A DNA stretch of 11,242 nt from Bacteroidales bacterium UBA4814 (GTDB taxonomy: Bacteria; Bacteroidota; Bacteroidia; Bacteroidales; UBA7960), in NCBI GenBank assembly GCA_002402465.1, contig DHFW01000005.1, positions 1 to 11,242 of the forward strand, in the 5' to 3' direction. Made by a program: the position numbers and the translations under genes. Shown here one piece after another: positions 1 through 6,045 of this stretch. How positions within the stretch are numbered: the first letter of the stretch is position 1; each line of letters opens with the position of its first letter. A model generated the notes under the pieces. That model was not told the DNA's origin. It made no database searches and saw nothing but the letters and a program-made list of their open reading frames with translations.

Positions 1-169
1 ACAAGGATCAACGATTTAAGATTTTTGAATTTTGTGGGATTTTGTGATTTGGTGTTTTAGTGGCAAAATAATTTAAAAATCCTTTGACCCTCGCAGTTCT
101 TTGCAAATTAGAATTTGAACCTACCATGGGTTTTTGCTGTTAGGGTTTTATTAAATAAAAACAAGCATT
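1..169. other. Non-coding region upstream of folD
   Basis: No convincing gene is seen here. The region is AT-rich and begins with a T/G-biased stretch, listed separately as a repeat. A weak Bacteroidetes-type promoter candidate for folD is TTTG at 83-86 followed 22 nt later by TAGAATTTG at 109-117. This is one base longer than the TAnnTTTG -7 consensus and the spacing is slightly long, so it is only suggestive. No clear Shine-Dalgarno precedes the folD ATG, which follows an A-rich stretch at 151-165. Confidence 0.4.
29..66 (+). repeat. Degenerate TTTGTG/TTTTAGTGGCA repeat, copy 1
   Basis: This T/G-biased stretch is built of loose units such as TTTGTG, TTTGGTG and TTTTAGTGGCA. A similar stretch ending in TTTTGGTGGCA occurs at 4569-4606 in the same orientation. 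Identity is partial, so this is a resemblance by eye rather than an aligned repeat. Both copies are intergenic and neither encodes protein. Confidence 0.4.
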
Positions 170-1051
170 ATGGAACTGATCGACGGAAAAAAGATTGCCG
201 AAAGCATTAAGAAAGAGATTGCCATTGAGGTAGAGCGCATTAAGAACCGTGATGGAAAGGTGCCTCACCTGGCTGCCATCTTAGTGGGCGAAGATCCGGC
301 CAGCCAAACCTACGTAAACAGCAAAGCAAAGGCTTGCCATGAAGTGGGTTTCGATTCTTCAACTTACAGGTTTCCTGCCGATGTGTCGGAAAAAGAACTC
401 CTGGAAACCGTTGAATTCATTAACAACGATCCTGAAATTGACGGTCTGATTGTTCAGTTGCCCCTTCCAAAACACATCGATCCGCAAAAAGTTATCCAGC
501 AAATCCGCCCCGAAAAGGACGTTGATGGGTTCCACCCGGTAAACGTAGGCCGCATGACCATTGGCCTGCCGGCTTATATTTCTGCTACTCCCAACGGCAT
601 TATGGAGCTGATTATGCGCAGTGGTATTCAAACCACAGGCAAAAGCTGCGTAATACTTGGCCGCAGCAACATTGTGGGCAAGCCCATGAGCATACTTATG
701 GCCCGCAACGCCGAGCCCGGCAATGCCACCGTTACGGTTTGCCACAGCAAAACCAAAAACCTGAAAGAAGTTACCGCCCAGGCCGATATCCTGATCGTAG
801 CCATTGGACAGCCTGAGTTTGTTACCGCCGATATGGTAAAGGAAGGCGCCGTGGTAATTGATGTGGGTATTCATCGCGTGGAGTCAAGCCAAACCAAATC
901 GGGCTTTCGCCTGATCGGTGACGTAAAATTTGACGAGGTGTCGAAAAAAGCCTCTCACATTACACCAGTACCCGGCGGGGTAGGGCCCATGACCATTGTT
1001 TCGCTGCTGATGAACACCCTGAAATCAGCCAAAAAAGAAATCTACAATTAG
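170..1051 (+). CDS. folD: Bifunctional methylenetetrahydrofolate dehydrogenase / methenyltetrahydrofolate cyclohydrolase FolD
   Basis: FolD interconverts 5,10-methylene-THF, 5,10-methenyl-THF and 10-formyl-THF in the cytoplasm, using NADP(H). This supplies one-carbon units for purine and formyl-Met-tRNA synthesis. The 293-aa length is normal for the family. The N-terminal catalytic domain has the YxxxK pair (Tyr48, Lys52), the VQLPLP segment at 95-100 with Gln96, and KDVDG at 116-120. The Rossmann domain carries ILGRSNIVGKPMS at 162-174, and the C-terminal PGGVGPMT motif is at 268-275. The start is the ATG at 170; the protein begins MELIDGKKIA, as expected for this family. The next gene, queE, starts 1 nt after the stop, so the two are probably co-transcribed. 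All key residues are present and nothing looks broken. Confidence 0.97.
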   Translation: MELIDGKKIAESIKKEIAIEVERIKNRDGKVPHLAAILVGEDPASQTYVNSKAKACHEVGFDSSTYRFPADVSEKELLETVEFINNDPEIDGLIVQLPLPKHIDPQKVIQQIRPEKDVDGFHPVNVGRMTIGLPAYISATPNGIMELIMRSGIQTTGKSCVILGRSNIVGKPMSILMARNAEPGNATVTVCHSKTKNLKEVTAQADILIVAIGQPEFVTADMVKEGAVVIDVGIHRVESSQTKSGFRLIGDVKFDEVSKKASHITPVPGGVGPMTIVSLLMNTLKSAKKEIYN

Positions 1052-1052
1052 T

Positions 1053-1709
1053 TTGCACAACACGCGTTTAACAAATCTTGATCCTGTGCAGCAGCAACTG
1101 CTGGATGAGGGCAGGCTGCTGCCTGTCATGGAAATGTTCTATTCGCTGCAAGGCGAGGGATACAACACCGGCAAGGCGGCCTCTTTTGTGCGCATTGGCG
1201 GCTGCGATGTGGGTTGCCACTGGTGCGATGTGAAGGAATCGTGGGATGCCGCGATCCATCCGCTCACTTCCGTGGAGAAAATTGCAGAGACCGTTTGTTC
1301 CTTTCCCGCGAAAGCGGTGGTGATAACCGGTGGTGAGCCCCTGATGTACAAGCTCGACGTGTTATGTGCCAAACTCAGAGAAAAAGGCATTCAGATTTTC
1401 ATCGAAACTTCAGGCGCTTATCCGCTGAGCGGCCGGTTCGACTGGATTTGCCTCTCGCCCAAAGCCAATCACCCGCCGCTTACAGAAACACTTATGTCGG
1501 CCGATGAGCTGAAAGTGATCGTGCATGATGACAGCGATTTTGAATGGGCCGAGGAGAATGCCGCACTGGTAAAGGAAAAGTGCCTGCTCTACCTGCAGCC
1601 CGAGTGGAGCCAGCACAAATTGATGCTCCCGCTCATAATTGATTATGTGCAGAAAAATCCCCAATGGATGGTTTCACTTCAGTCGCATAAGTTCATGAAT
1701 ATTCCCTGA
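1053..1709 (+). CDS. queE: 7-carboxy-7-deazaguanine synthase QueE (radical SAM)
   Basis: QueE is a radical SAM enzyme that converts 6-carboxy-5,6,7,8-tetrahydropterin to 7-carboxy-7-deazaguanine, a step in preQ0/queuosine synthesis. The cluster-binding motif is CX3CX2C, with Cys51, Cys55 and Cys58 in GGCDVGCHWCD, the QueE spacing. FYSLQGEG at 29-36, TGGEP at 92-96, LSPK at 134-137 and a C-terminal SHKFMNIP are further family signatures. The chosen start is a TTG one base after the folD stop. It keeps an N-terminal extension (LLDEGRLLPVMEMFY) that Bacteroidetes homologues usually have. The first in-frame ATG, at 1128, would give a shorter protein with the motif intact, so the start is less certain than the function. 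Neither start has a clear Shine-Dalgarno. Confidence 0.94.
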   Translation: MHNTRLTNLDPVQQQLLDEGRLLPVMEMFYSLQGEGYNTGKAASFVRIGGCDVGCHWCDVKESWDAAIHPLTSVEKIAETVCSFPAKAVVITGGEPLMYKLDVLCAKLREKGIQIFIETSGAYPLSGRFDWICLSPKANHPPLTETLMSADELKVIVHDDSDFEWAEENAALVKEKCLLYLQPEWSQHKLMLPLIIDYVQKNPQWMVSLQSHKFMNIP

Positions 1710-1734
1710 CCTTTTTTTCTCTCAAAACTTTCCG

Positions 1735-1753
1735 TAAATTTGGCTGTCAGGAG
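1735..1753 (+). promoter_or_regulatory. Candidate Bacteroidetes -7 box and RBS for the PorE-like gene
   Basis: TAAATTTG at 1735-1742 matches the TAnnTTTG -7 element exactly. The expected -33 TTTG is represented only by a T-run at 1712-1718. AGGAG at 1749-1753 lies 5 nt before the ATG at 1759 and is the clearest Shine-Dalgarno-like site in the window. A start site some 6 nt after the box would leave a very short leader. The placement, in the 49-nt gap after queE, suits a new transcription unit. Confidence 0.45.
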
Positions 1754-1758
1754 TTTTT

Positions 1759-3708
1759 ATGAAAATACCTTTCAGCCATTTTCTTTTTACCCTTCTTGTT
1801 TTGTTTTGCCTGGACGGCATTGCCCAAACCGGCGATCAGCTTTCCACACGCAACCAACGTGCCCGCAGGTCGTTTGAGCGGGCCATACAGGCATGGCGCC
1901 AAAGCGACCACAACCGCACCATTGCCGAGTTAAGGCTGGCCATCGAAAGCGATCCCAATTTTGTAGAAGCCCACTTGCTTATGGGTGAGGTGTATTTTTC
2001 GCACGAGCATTATGCTGAGAGCATTCCCCCATACCAGCGTGCCCTGGAGATTAACCCCGGATTGTTCCCGCAGGCAAGGTATTACCTGGGCGCTGCCAGG
2101 CTCAAAACAGGCCAGTACCAGGAAGCGCAGGATGATTTCCTCATTTTTCTTGATTTTCCTGAAATCAGTGAGAATTTGAAAAATGCGGCCACTGCTGGTC
2201 TTGAAACCTGCCGCTTTGCTTTGCAAGCCATGGCCAATCCGGTGCCTTTTGAGCCCACCAACCTGGGCGAAGCCATCAACTCCCAATTCCCGGAATACAG
2301 TCCCACCCTGACCACTGATGAGCTCACCCTGATCTTTACCAGGAAAATACCGTTTATGGATCGCATGGGGCCTTCACCCGACCGGTTTCATGAGGATTTT
2401 TTTATCAGCCATTACAAGGATGAGGCATGGACGCCGGCAATTAACCTGGGGCCACCCATCAACACCAGCGGCAACGAAGGGGCACAAAGCATCTCGGCCG
2501 ATGGCCGGCATTTGTATTTTACGGCTTGCAACCGACGCGATGGCTTTGGGAGCTGCGACCTGTATTATGCCTTCCGCACAGGCAGCGAGTGGAGCATGCC
2601 GGTAAATTTGGGCCCCAACGTCAACTCACCTGCCTGGGATTCGCAGCCCTCGGTTTCGCCCGATGGCAATACGCTCTACTTTTCAAGTGGGCGGCAAGGA
2701 AGCATTGGCAAAATGGACATATGGTCCACCACCCGCGACGAAAACGGACAGTGGAATGCGCCCCGCAACCTTGGGCCGGTAATTAATACCGAAGGCCGCG
2801 AAATGTCGCCCTTTATTCACCACGACAATCAAACCCTGTTTTTTGCCTCGGATGGGCACCCCGGCATGGGCGGGCTCGATATTTTTTACAGCCGGCGCGA
2901 CTCGTTGGGCAACTGGTCGGAGCCGGTAAACCTGGGCTATCCCATTAACACCTATGCCGATGAGTTCTCGCTGATAGTGGGAGCGGGCGGGGTGAACGCC
3001 TACTTTGCTTCTGATCAATACGGAGGCTTTGGCGATACCGACATTTATCATTTTGAATTGTACGAAGAGGCCCGGCCAACACCGGTTACCTATATGCGCG
3101 GGGTGGTCTTTGACAAGGAGAGTGAGCGCCGCCTGCAAGCCACTTTTGAGCTTACCGATCTTACATCAGGTCAATTGATCATGCAGTCAACTTCCGATCC
3201 GCTCACCGGCGAATTTTTGGTGGCCATCCCCACCGGAAAGCCTTTGGGCCTGAATGTGTCTCATCCCGGGTTCCTGTTTTTTTCAGAACATTTCAGCTAT
3301 GCCGAGACCCGCAGCGGGGCCGATCCCTACCTGCGCGATATTCCGCTGCAGCCCATTAAGGCCGGCGAAGCCGTGGTGCTGCGTAATATTTTCTTCGACA
3401 CCGATCGCTACGACCTGAAACCTGCATCACTCAACGAGTTGGGAAGGCTCGTGGAACTCTTGCAGCGCAATCCGCAAATGAAAATTGAAATCAGCGGCCA
3501 TACCGACAATGTGGGGACGTATGCCTACAACCTGGAGCTTTCGAAAAACCGGGCACGCAGTGTAATGCAGTTTCTGGTTGAGGCAGGAGTGGCCGAGAGC
3601 AGGCTGAGCTACCAGGGATATGCCGACACCAGGCCAATTGACAGTAACGATACCGATAGCGGCCGCGCCAATAACAGGCGCACCGAATTCAAGATAATGG
3701 AATTTTAA
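1759..3708 (+). CDS. PorE-like envelope protein: TPR, PD40 propeller, carboxypeptidase-regulatory and OmpA C-terminal domains
   Basis: The protein is secreted: residues 1-22 form a signal peptide, with likely cleavage after GIA. Residues 32-155 look like TPR helices (for example AHLLMGEVYF at 71-80). Residues about 170-435 contain repeated PD40/WD40-like blades of the type SPDGNTLYFSS and MGGLDIFYS. A beta-sandwich resembling a carboxypeptidase regulatory domain follows at 445-530. The OmpA-like peptidoglycan-binding domain lies at 540-649, with FFDTDRYDL, GHTDNVG and LSKNRA; Asp583 and Arg598 are the expected diaminopimelate-contacting residues. This order is the same as in PorE (PG1058), the type IX secretion-linked protein of Porphyromonas gingivalis, but paralogues with this layout are common in Bacteroidota and no other T9SS gene is in view. 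PorE is a lipoprotein; here Cys17 is not in a canonical lipobox. A peptidoglycan-anchoring scaffold role is inferred. Confidence 0.85.
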   Translation: MKIPFSHFLFTLLVLFCLDGIAQTGDQLSTRNQRARRSFERAIQAWRQSDHNRTIAELRLAIESDPNFVEAHLLMGEVYFSHEHYAESIPPYQRALEINPGLFPQARYYLGAARLKTGQYQEAQDDFLIFLDFPEISENLKNAATAGLETCRFALQAMANPVPFEPTNLGEAINSQFPEYSPTLTTDELTLIFTRKIPFMDRMGPSPDRFHEDFFISHYKDEAWTPAINLGPPINTSGNEGAQSISADGRHLYFTACNRRDGFGSCDLYYAFRTGSEWSMPVNLGPNVNSPAWDSQPSVSPDGNTLYFSSGRQGSIGKMDIWSTTRDENGQWNAPRNLGPVINTEGREMSPFIHHDNQTLFFASDGHPGMGGLDIFYSRRDSLGNWSEPVNLGYPINTYADEFSLIVGAGGVNAYFASDQYGGFGDTDIYHFELYEEARPTPVTYMRGVVFDKESERRLQATFELTDLTSGQLIMQSTSDPLTGEFLVAIPTGKPLGLNVSHPGFLFFSEHFSYAETRSGADPYLRDIPLQPIKAGEAVVLRNIFFDTDRYDLKPASLNELGRLVELLQRNPQMKIEISGHTDNVGTYAYNLELSKNRARSVMQFLVEAGVAESRLSYQGYADTRPIDSNDTDSGRANNRRTEFKIMEF

Positions 3709-3719
3709 ACTTATTTGCT

Positions 3720-4442
3720 ATGCTGGCAAACATTAACCTTTTTCGTATCCTGTTTCTCGATGTGGAAACCGTTCCAATGGCGGCGGATTATCACTCCCTG
3801 CCCGACCATTTTAAACCACTGTGGGAAAAGAAGGCCAACCGGCTCAAAAATGAAGAAGAGCTCAGCGCGGAAGATCTTTTTGAAAGGGCCGGAATCTATG
3901 CAGAATTTGGGAAAATCGTGTGCGTTTCGGCAGGCTTCTTTCATAAGGATGAAGATAACCTCAGTTTCAGGGTAAAGTCTTTTTTCGGCCATGATGAAAA
4001 GGAGCTTTTAACAGATTTTTCGGAAATGCTTAATGAGCATTTTAACTCTGCTGCCCATTATTTGTGTGCCCACAATGGAAAAGAGTTCGATTTTCCCTAC
4101 CTGTCGAGGCGAATGCTTATTAACGGCCTCGACCTGCCATACCTGCTCGACAATTTTGCCAAAAAACCCTGGGAAACAACTTTGCTCGACACCATGGAGC
4201 TATGGAAGTTTGGCGATTACAAAAGCTTTACCTCGCTGGAGCTGCTTGCTGCGGTTTTTAATATTCCTACGCCCAAGGATGACATTTCCGGTAAAGATGT
4301 GGGCCGGGTTTACTGGGTAGAAAATGACCTAGAGCGCATTGCCACCTATTGCGCCAAAGACGTGGTAACCATCGCCCGCCTGTACCTGAAATACCGCATG
4401 GCCGGCGAGCTGAAGGATGAGCAGGTGCTTTATCTTTCCTGA
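3720..4442 (+). CDS. Predicted 3'-5' exonuclease, PolB-exonuclease-like (DEDDy, RNase H-like fold)
   Basis: This 240-aa protein has the three exonuclease motifs in order. LFLDVETVP at 11-19 carries Asp14 and Glu16 (Exo I). CAHNGKEFDFPYL at 116-128 carries Asp124 (Exo II). YCAKDV at 210-215 gives Tyr210 and Asp214 (Exo III, YX3D form), so it belongs to the DEDDy group. The layout fits the stand-alone family related to the DNA polymerase B exonuclease domain. Likely activity is metal-dependent 3'-5' hydrolysis of DNA, or possibly RNA, in the cytoplasm; the substrate is not shown by sequence. The ATG lies 11 nt after the upstream stop, suggesting co-transcription with the PorE-like gene, though no functional link is evident. 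No polymerase domain is attached. Confidence 0.86.
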   Translation: MLANINLFRILFLDVETVPMAADYHSLPDHFKPLWEKKANRLKNEEELSAEDLFERAGIYAEFGKIVCVSAGFFHKDEDNLSFRVKSFFGHDEKELLTDFSEMLNEHFNSAAHYLCAHNGKEFDFPYLSRRMLINGLDLPYLLDNFAKKPWETTLLDTMELWKFGDYKSFTSLELLAAVFNIPTPKDDISGKDVGRVYWVENDLERIATYCAKDVVTIARLYLKYRMAGELKDEQVLYLS

Positions 4443-4479
4443 AAAATTATTTACCCCCTTTTTTTTGCATAACACCCTT

Positions 4480-4503
4480 GAAAGGCCTGTGATGAGGCCT
4501 TCT
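4480..4503. terminator. Weak terminator-like hairpin after the exonuclease gene
   Basis: AAGGCCT at 4482-4488 pairs with AGGCCTT at 4495-4501, giving a 7-bp GC-rich stem with a 6-nt loop. It lies 37 nt after the exonuclease stop codon. It lacks a proper downstream T-run, which weakens the call; an 8-T run lies upstream of it at 4459-4466. Confidence 0.35.
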
Positions 4504-4542
4504 AGAAATTTATTGTTTAGCCATTCACGAATAAACAAAAAT

Positions 4543-4606
4543 CACTAAATCAAAACGCGGGCATTCAGTTTTTTGTGTTGTTTAGTGTTTTAGAGTTTTG
4601 GTGGCA
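4543..4606. repeat. TTTGTG/TTTAGTG repeat, copy 2, with an inverted half beside it
   Basis: The segment 4569-4606 resembles the one at 29-66 in base bias, unit words and its TTTTGGTGGCA end. Just upstream, CACTAAA (4543-4549) and AAAAC (4552-4556) are complementary to TTTAGTG (4581-4587) and GTTTT (4568-4572). This makes an imperfect inverted repeat around a short GC-containing centre (CGCGGGCATTCA). It may be a degenerate dispersed intergenic repeat. No transposase is nearby. Confidence 0.4.
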
Positions 4607-4727
4607 TGATAGGTTTTAATAAATTACCACTGCCACAATGTGACCAAAAATAGCTATATTGCATTAAAACATTATTTAGAATCAATATAAATAACGAAAA
4701 TTCATCGCTGAAATTTGGATAATATCA

Positions 4728-4741
4728 TTTTTTTTTTTTTT
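4728..4741 (+). repeat. Homopolymer run of 14 T
   Basis: There are fourteen consecutive T, then C and TTTT, immediately before the structured block and about 110 nt upstream of the peptide start. Such tracts can vary in length by slipped-strand mispairing and are also error-prone in sequencing, so the exact count may not be reliable. No strong hairpin precedes it, so it is not an obvious intrinsic terminator. Confidence 0.6.
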
Positions 4742-4749
4742 CTTTTACA

Positions 4750-4830
4750 GGGCAAAAGTTCTTTTTAGGGCCCAAAAGAACCTATGCGGGCGGTGAACCG
4801 AAAAGCCCTGGCATAGTGCCGAGAGTAGGT
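4750..4830 (+). promoter_or_regulatory. Putative structured 5' leader RNA of the peptide gene
   Basis: The block is dense in competing inverted repeats. In its first half, GTTCTTTT (4758-4765) pairs with AAAAGAAC (4774-4781), an 8-bp stem; the same bases can instead form a GGGCAAAA (4750-4757) hairpin with TTTT (4762-4765) and GCCC (4770-4773). In the second half, CTATGC (4782-4787) pairs with GCATAG (4811-4816), enclosing GGGC/GCCC (4788-4791 with 4805-4808). This competes with the small hairpin GGCA-TAG-TGCC (4810-4820). ACCTA (4780-4784) can also pair with TAGGT (4826-4830) to close a three-way junction. The block ends 22 nt before the peptide ATG. It matches no riboswitch class I recognise; a regulatory leader is inferred from folding potential and position only. 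Confidence 0.45.
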
Positions 4831-4852
4831 GGAATTTTCAAATTTCTTTCTT

Positions 4853-5035
4853 ATGAAAAAAGAATTGAACTTTCAGGAAATGAATGAGATTAAAGGTGGA
4901 GTAACACCAGAGGAGTACTGTGGTACCTTAAGCATGTTGTTCCAAAATAACTGGGAAAATTGGGATGAAAATCAACGAAATGCCTGGAGTTGGGCTTATG
5001 TTACCTATTGTATAGAGGAGGCTGTTGATCCATAA
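4853..5035 (+). CDS. Double-glycine-leader secreted peptide precursor with two cysteines
   Basis: This 60-aa precursor has a leader, MKKELNFQEMNEIKGG, ending in Gly15-Gly16, the cleavage site recognised by C39 peptidases of export ABC transporters. The hydrophobic/acidic pattern before the GG (LNF..EM..I) is typical of Bacteroidetes leaders. The predicted 44-residue core begins TPEEYCG after Val17. It has two cysteines (Cys23, Cys53) that could form one disulfide, four tryptophans (34, 37, 45, 47), and by count eight acidic residues against one Arg, so about -7 net. An upstream in-frame GTG at 4829 was rejected because it adds residues before a normal leader and sits on the leader-RNA stem. 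A complete C39 transporter gene start and a disulfide-forming protein lie downstream. Its activity is unknown: bacteriocin, signal or other. No lanthionine or other modifying enzyme is in the window. Confidence 0.8.
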   Translation: MKKELNFQEMNEIKGGVTPEEYCGTLSMLFQNNWENWDENQRNAWSWAYVTYCIEEAVDP

Positions 5036-5091
5036 AATAGTATAAGACTTTTTTATGGCTATTTTAATTTTCAGTGAATTAAGCTTATTTG

Positions 5092-5130
5092 AATAGATTT
5101 AGGGTAAACCTTTACCCTAAATCTATTTTA
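5092..5130. terminator. Strong hairpin terminator after the peptide gene
   Basis: Bases 5092-5108 and 5111-5127 form a perfect 17-bp inverted repeat, with AGGGTAAA and TTTACCCT at its apex. The innermost pairs probably open to make the loop. TTTT follows on the + strand at 5126-5129 and A/T-rich sequence flanks both sides, so it could act in either direction. It lies 57 nt after the peptide stop and separates the peptide gene from the export genes. Confidence 0.8.
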
Positions 5131-5162
5131 GGAATTAAATTATTCTTTAAAAAACAAATTCA

Positions 5163-6035
5163 ATGACCCAAAAGAAAAAAACTCCGATTTTGTTTATTTT
5201 TATGGCTTCTGTTTTTTTATACCATCAGTCCTTAGCCCAACAAGCTCTAGATAATGTTCAATATAAGTTTTTCTACCAGTATTCATGGCAATTTGATACC
5301 ATAACTTACAACGATATCCGGGAAGATCTGATTATCCTCCAAGTGGGACAAAATATTTCAAAAAGCTTTAGTTACTATACCTTTCAGAGCGACTCTTTGC
5401 TGGCTACCTCTGGAGGAGAGAGGATTCTGCGCCAAATTGCTAGTAGAGTTGCAATAGCTAGGTTGGAAAATAGGGAACCACCGAAAGAGTTTATCCGTCG
5501 ACGTACTCCCACCAAAGTATACAAAAACTACCCTTTCGGGAAAGTCACAGTAACAGATGCCATTAGCAACAATTATTACATTTACATTGACGAACTTCAT
5601 CCTCAAAGCTGGGAGATTTTGGATAGCGTAAAAACCATTTTGGACTACCCTGTTCAGATGGCTGTGAGTTATTTTCGGGGCCGCAGCTGGACAGCCTGGT
5701 TTGCACCCGATATCCCCATAAGCGATGGTCCTTGGAAATTAAGTGGGTTACCCGGTTTGATAATGGAAGCATACGATGCTAAAAAACACTACTCCTTCAA
5801 TATCGTCGGAATAGAAAAAGTGGATTACGAACCCATCGTTTTTTCGCCGGTGGTTTTGTCGTATGGCTCATTTGGCAAGTATGAAGAAACCAACCGGATA
5901 GCTTTTCTCAGGGGTTTATTCAGATACCTGCATAACATGCCTGACATAATGAATGCTCAACTGGGCAGGGATTCTTTCGATTCCTCATCAGCCAGCAATC
6001 GCCCGCACGATTTTATTGAGCGTGATTACCGGTAA
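5163..6035 (+). CDS. GLPGLI family protein
   Basis: This 290-aa secreted protein belongs to the Bacteroidota GLPGLI family, whose biochemical function is not established. The signature itself is present as WKLSGLPGLI at 191-200. It is followed by the usual beta strands (EAYD...HYSFNIVGIEKV) and a family-like tail, NRPHDFIERDY at 279-289. Residues 1-25 are a signal peptide (KKK, then a hydrophobic core, then SLAQ). It therefore acts in the periplasm or at the outer membrane. It has no cysteines, so it is not itself a redox protein. The stop is 10 nt before the oxidoreductase gene. GLPGLI genes are often found beside CarboxypepD_reg outer-membrane proteins, as here. No -7 box is evident in the 32 nt between the terminator and its ATG. 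Its role in this locus is inferred from position only. Confidence 0.9.
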   Translation: MTQKKKTPILFIFMASVFLYHQSLAQQALDNVQYKFFYQYSWQFDTITYNDIREDLIILQVGQNISKSFSYYTFQSDSLLATSGGERILRQIASRVAIARLENREPPKEFIRRRTPTKVYKNYPFGKVTVTDAISNNYYIYIDELHPQSWEILDSVKTILDYPVQMAVSYFRGRSWTAWFAPDIPISDGPWKLSGLPGLIMEAYDAKKHYSFNIVGIEKVDYEPIVFSPVVLSYGSFGKYEETNRIAFLRGLFRYLHNMPDIMNAQLGRDSFDSSSASNRPHDFIERDYR

Positions 6036-6045
6036 AATCAGTTGT

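Larger units (their letters stand above)
4443..4749. other. AT-rich non-coding region between the core genes and the peptide locus
   Basis: This stretch has no plausible gene on either strand. It contains a weak terminator-like hairpin near 4480-4503, the second copy of the TTTGTG-type repeat with an inverted element beside it, and a 14-T run. No convincing TAnnTTTG promoter was found for the downstream peptide gene. TTTGG at 4714-4718 could serve as a -33 element, but the matching -7 position falls inside the T-run. Confidence 0.5.

Noticed and set aside
359..874. Long antisense open frame inside folD
   Set aside because: Shadow of a conserved gene on the other strand; its product has no recognisable features and the + strand gene is certain.
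1759..1824. Lipoprotein signal on the PorE-like protein
   Set aside because: Cys17 is preceded by VLF, not a lipobox, and a better signal peptidase I site follows at GIA-Q.
2683..3138. Long antisense open frame inside the PorE-like gene
   Set aside because: It arises from codon bias of the + strand gene. The translation shows no domain and there is no promoter or RBS.
4780..4830. Resemblance of GAGAGTAGGT and nearby AAGCCC to the 3' half of 5S rRNA
   Set aside because: Only short words match. The conserved 5S 5' half, the loop sequences and the closing terminal helix are absent, and the block is too short and sits directly before a peptide start.
4747..4830. ACAGGGCAAA at 4747-4756 recalls the start of the c-di-GMP-I (GEMM-I) riboswitch
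   Set aside because: The other conserved GEMM-I segments (the GACGCAAAGC-type core and the 3' GGTAGGTAGCGG-type tetraloop-receptor region) are not present in order, so the match is probably chance.
4829..4852. GTG start adding eight residues to the peptide precursor
   Set aside because: It would put extra residues before an otherwise normal double-glycine leader, and the codon overlaps the right arm of the leader-RNA stem. ATG 4853 gives a typical leader.
4853..5035. Lanthipeptide precursor
   Set aside because: No LanB, LanC or LanM-like gene is in view, and the core has few Ser/Thr (four in all) and only two Cys flanking a Trp-rich centre. A simple disulfide fits better with the adjacent VKOR.
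5953..6045. Upstream start for the oxidoreductase, overlapping the GLPGLI gene by 83 nt
   Set aside because: The added residues look like out-of-frame translation of the GLPGLI 3' end. ATG 6046, 10 nt after that stop, begins the recognisable domain.
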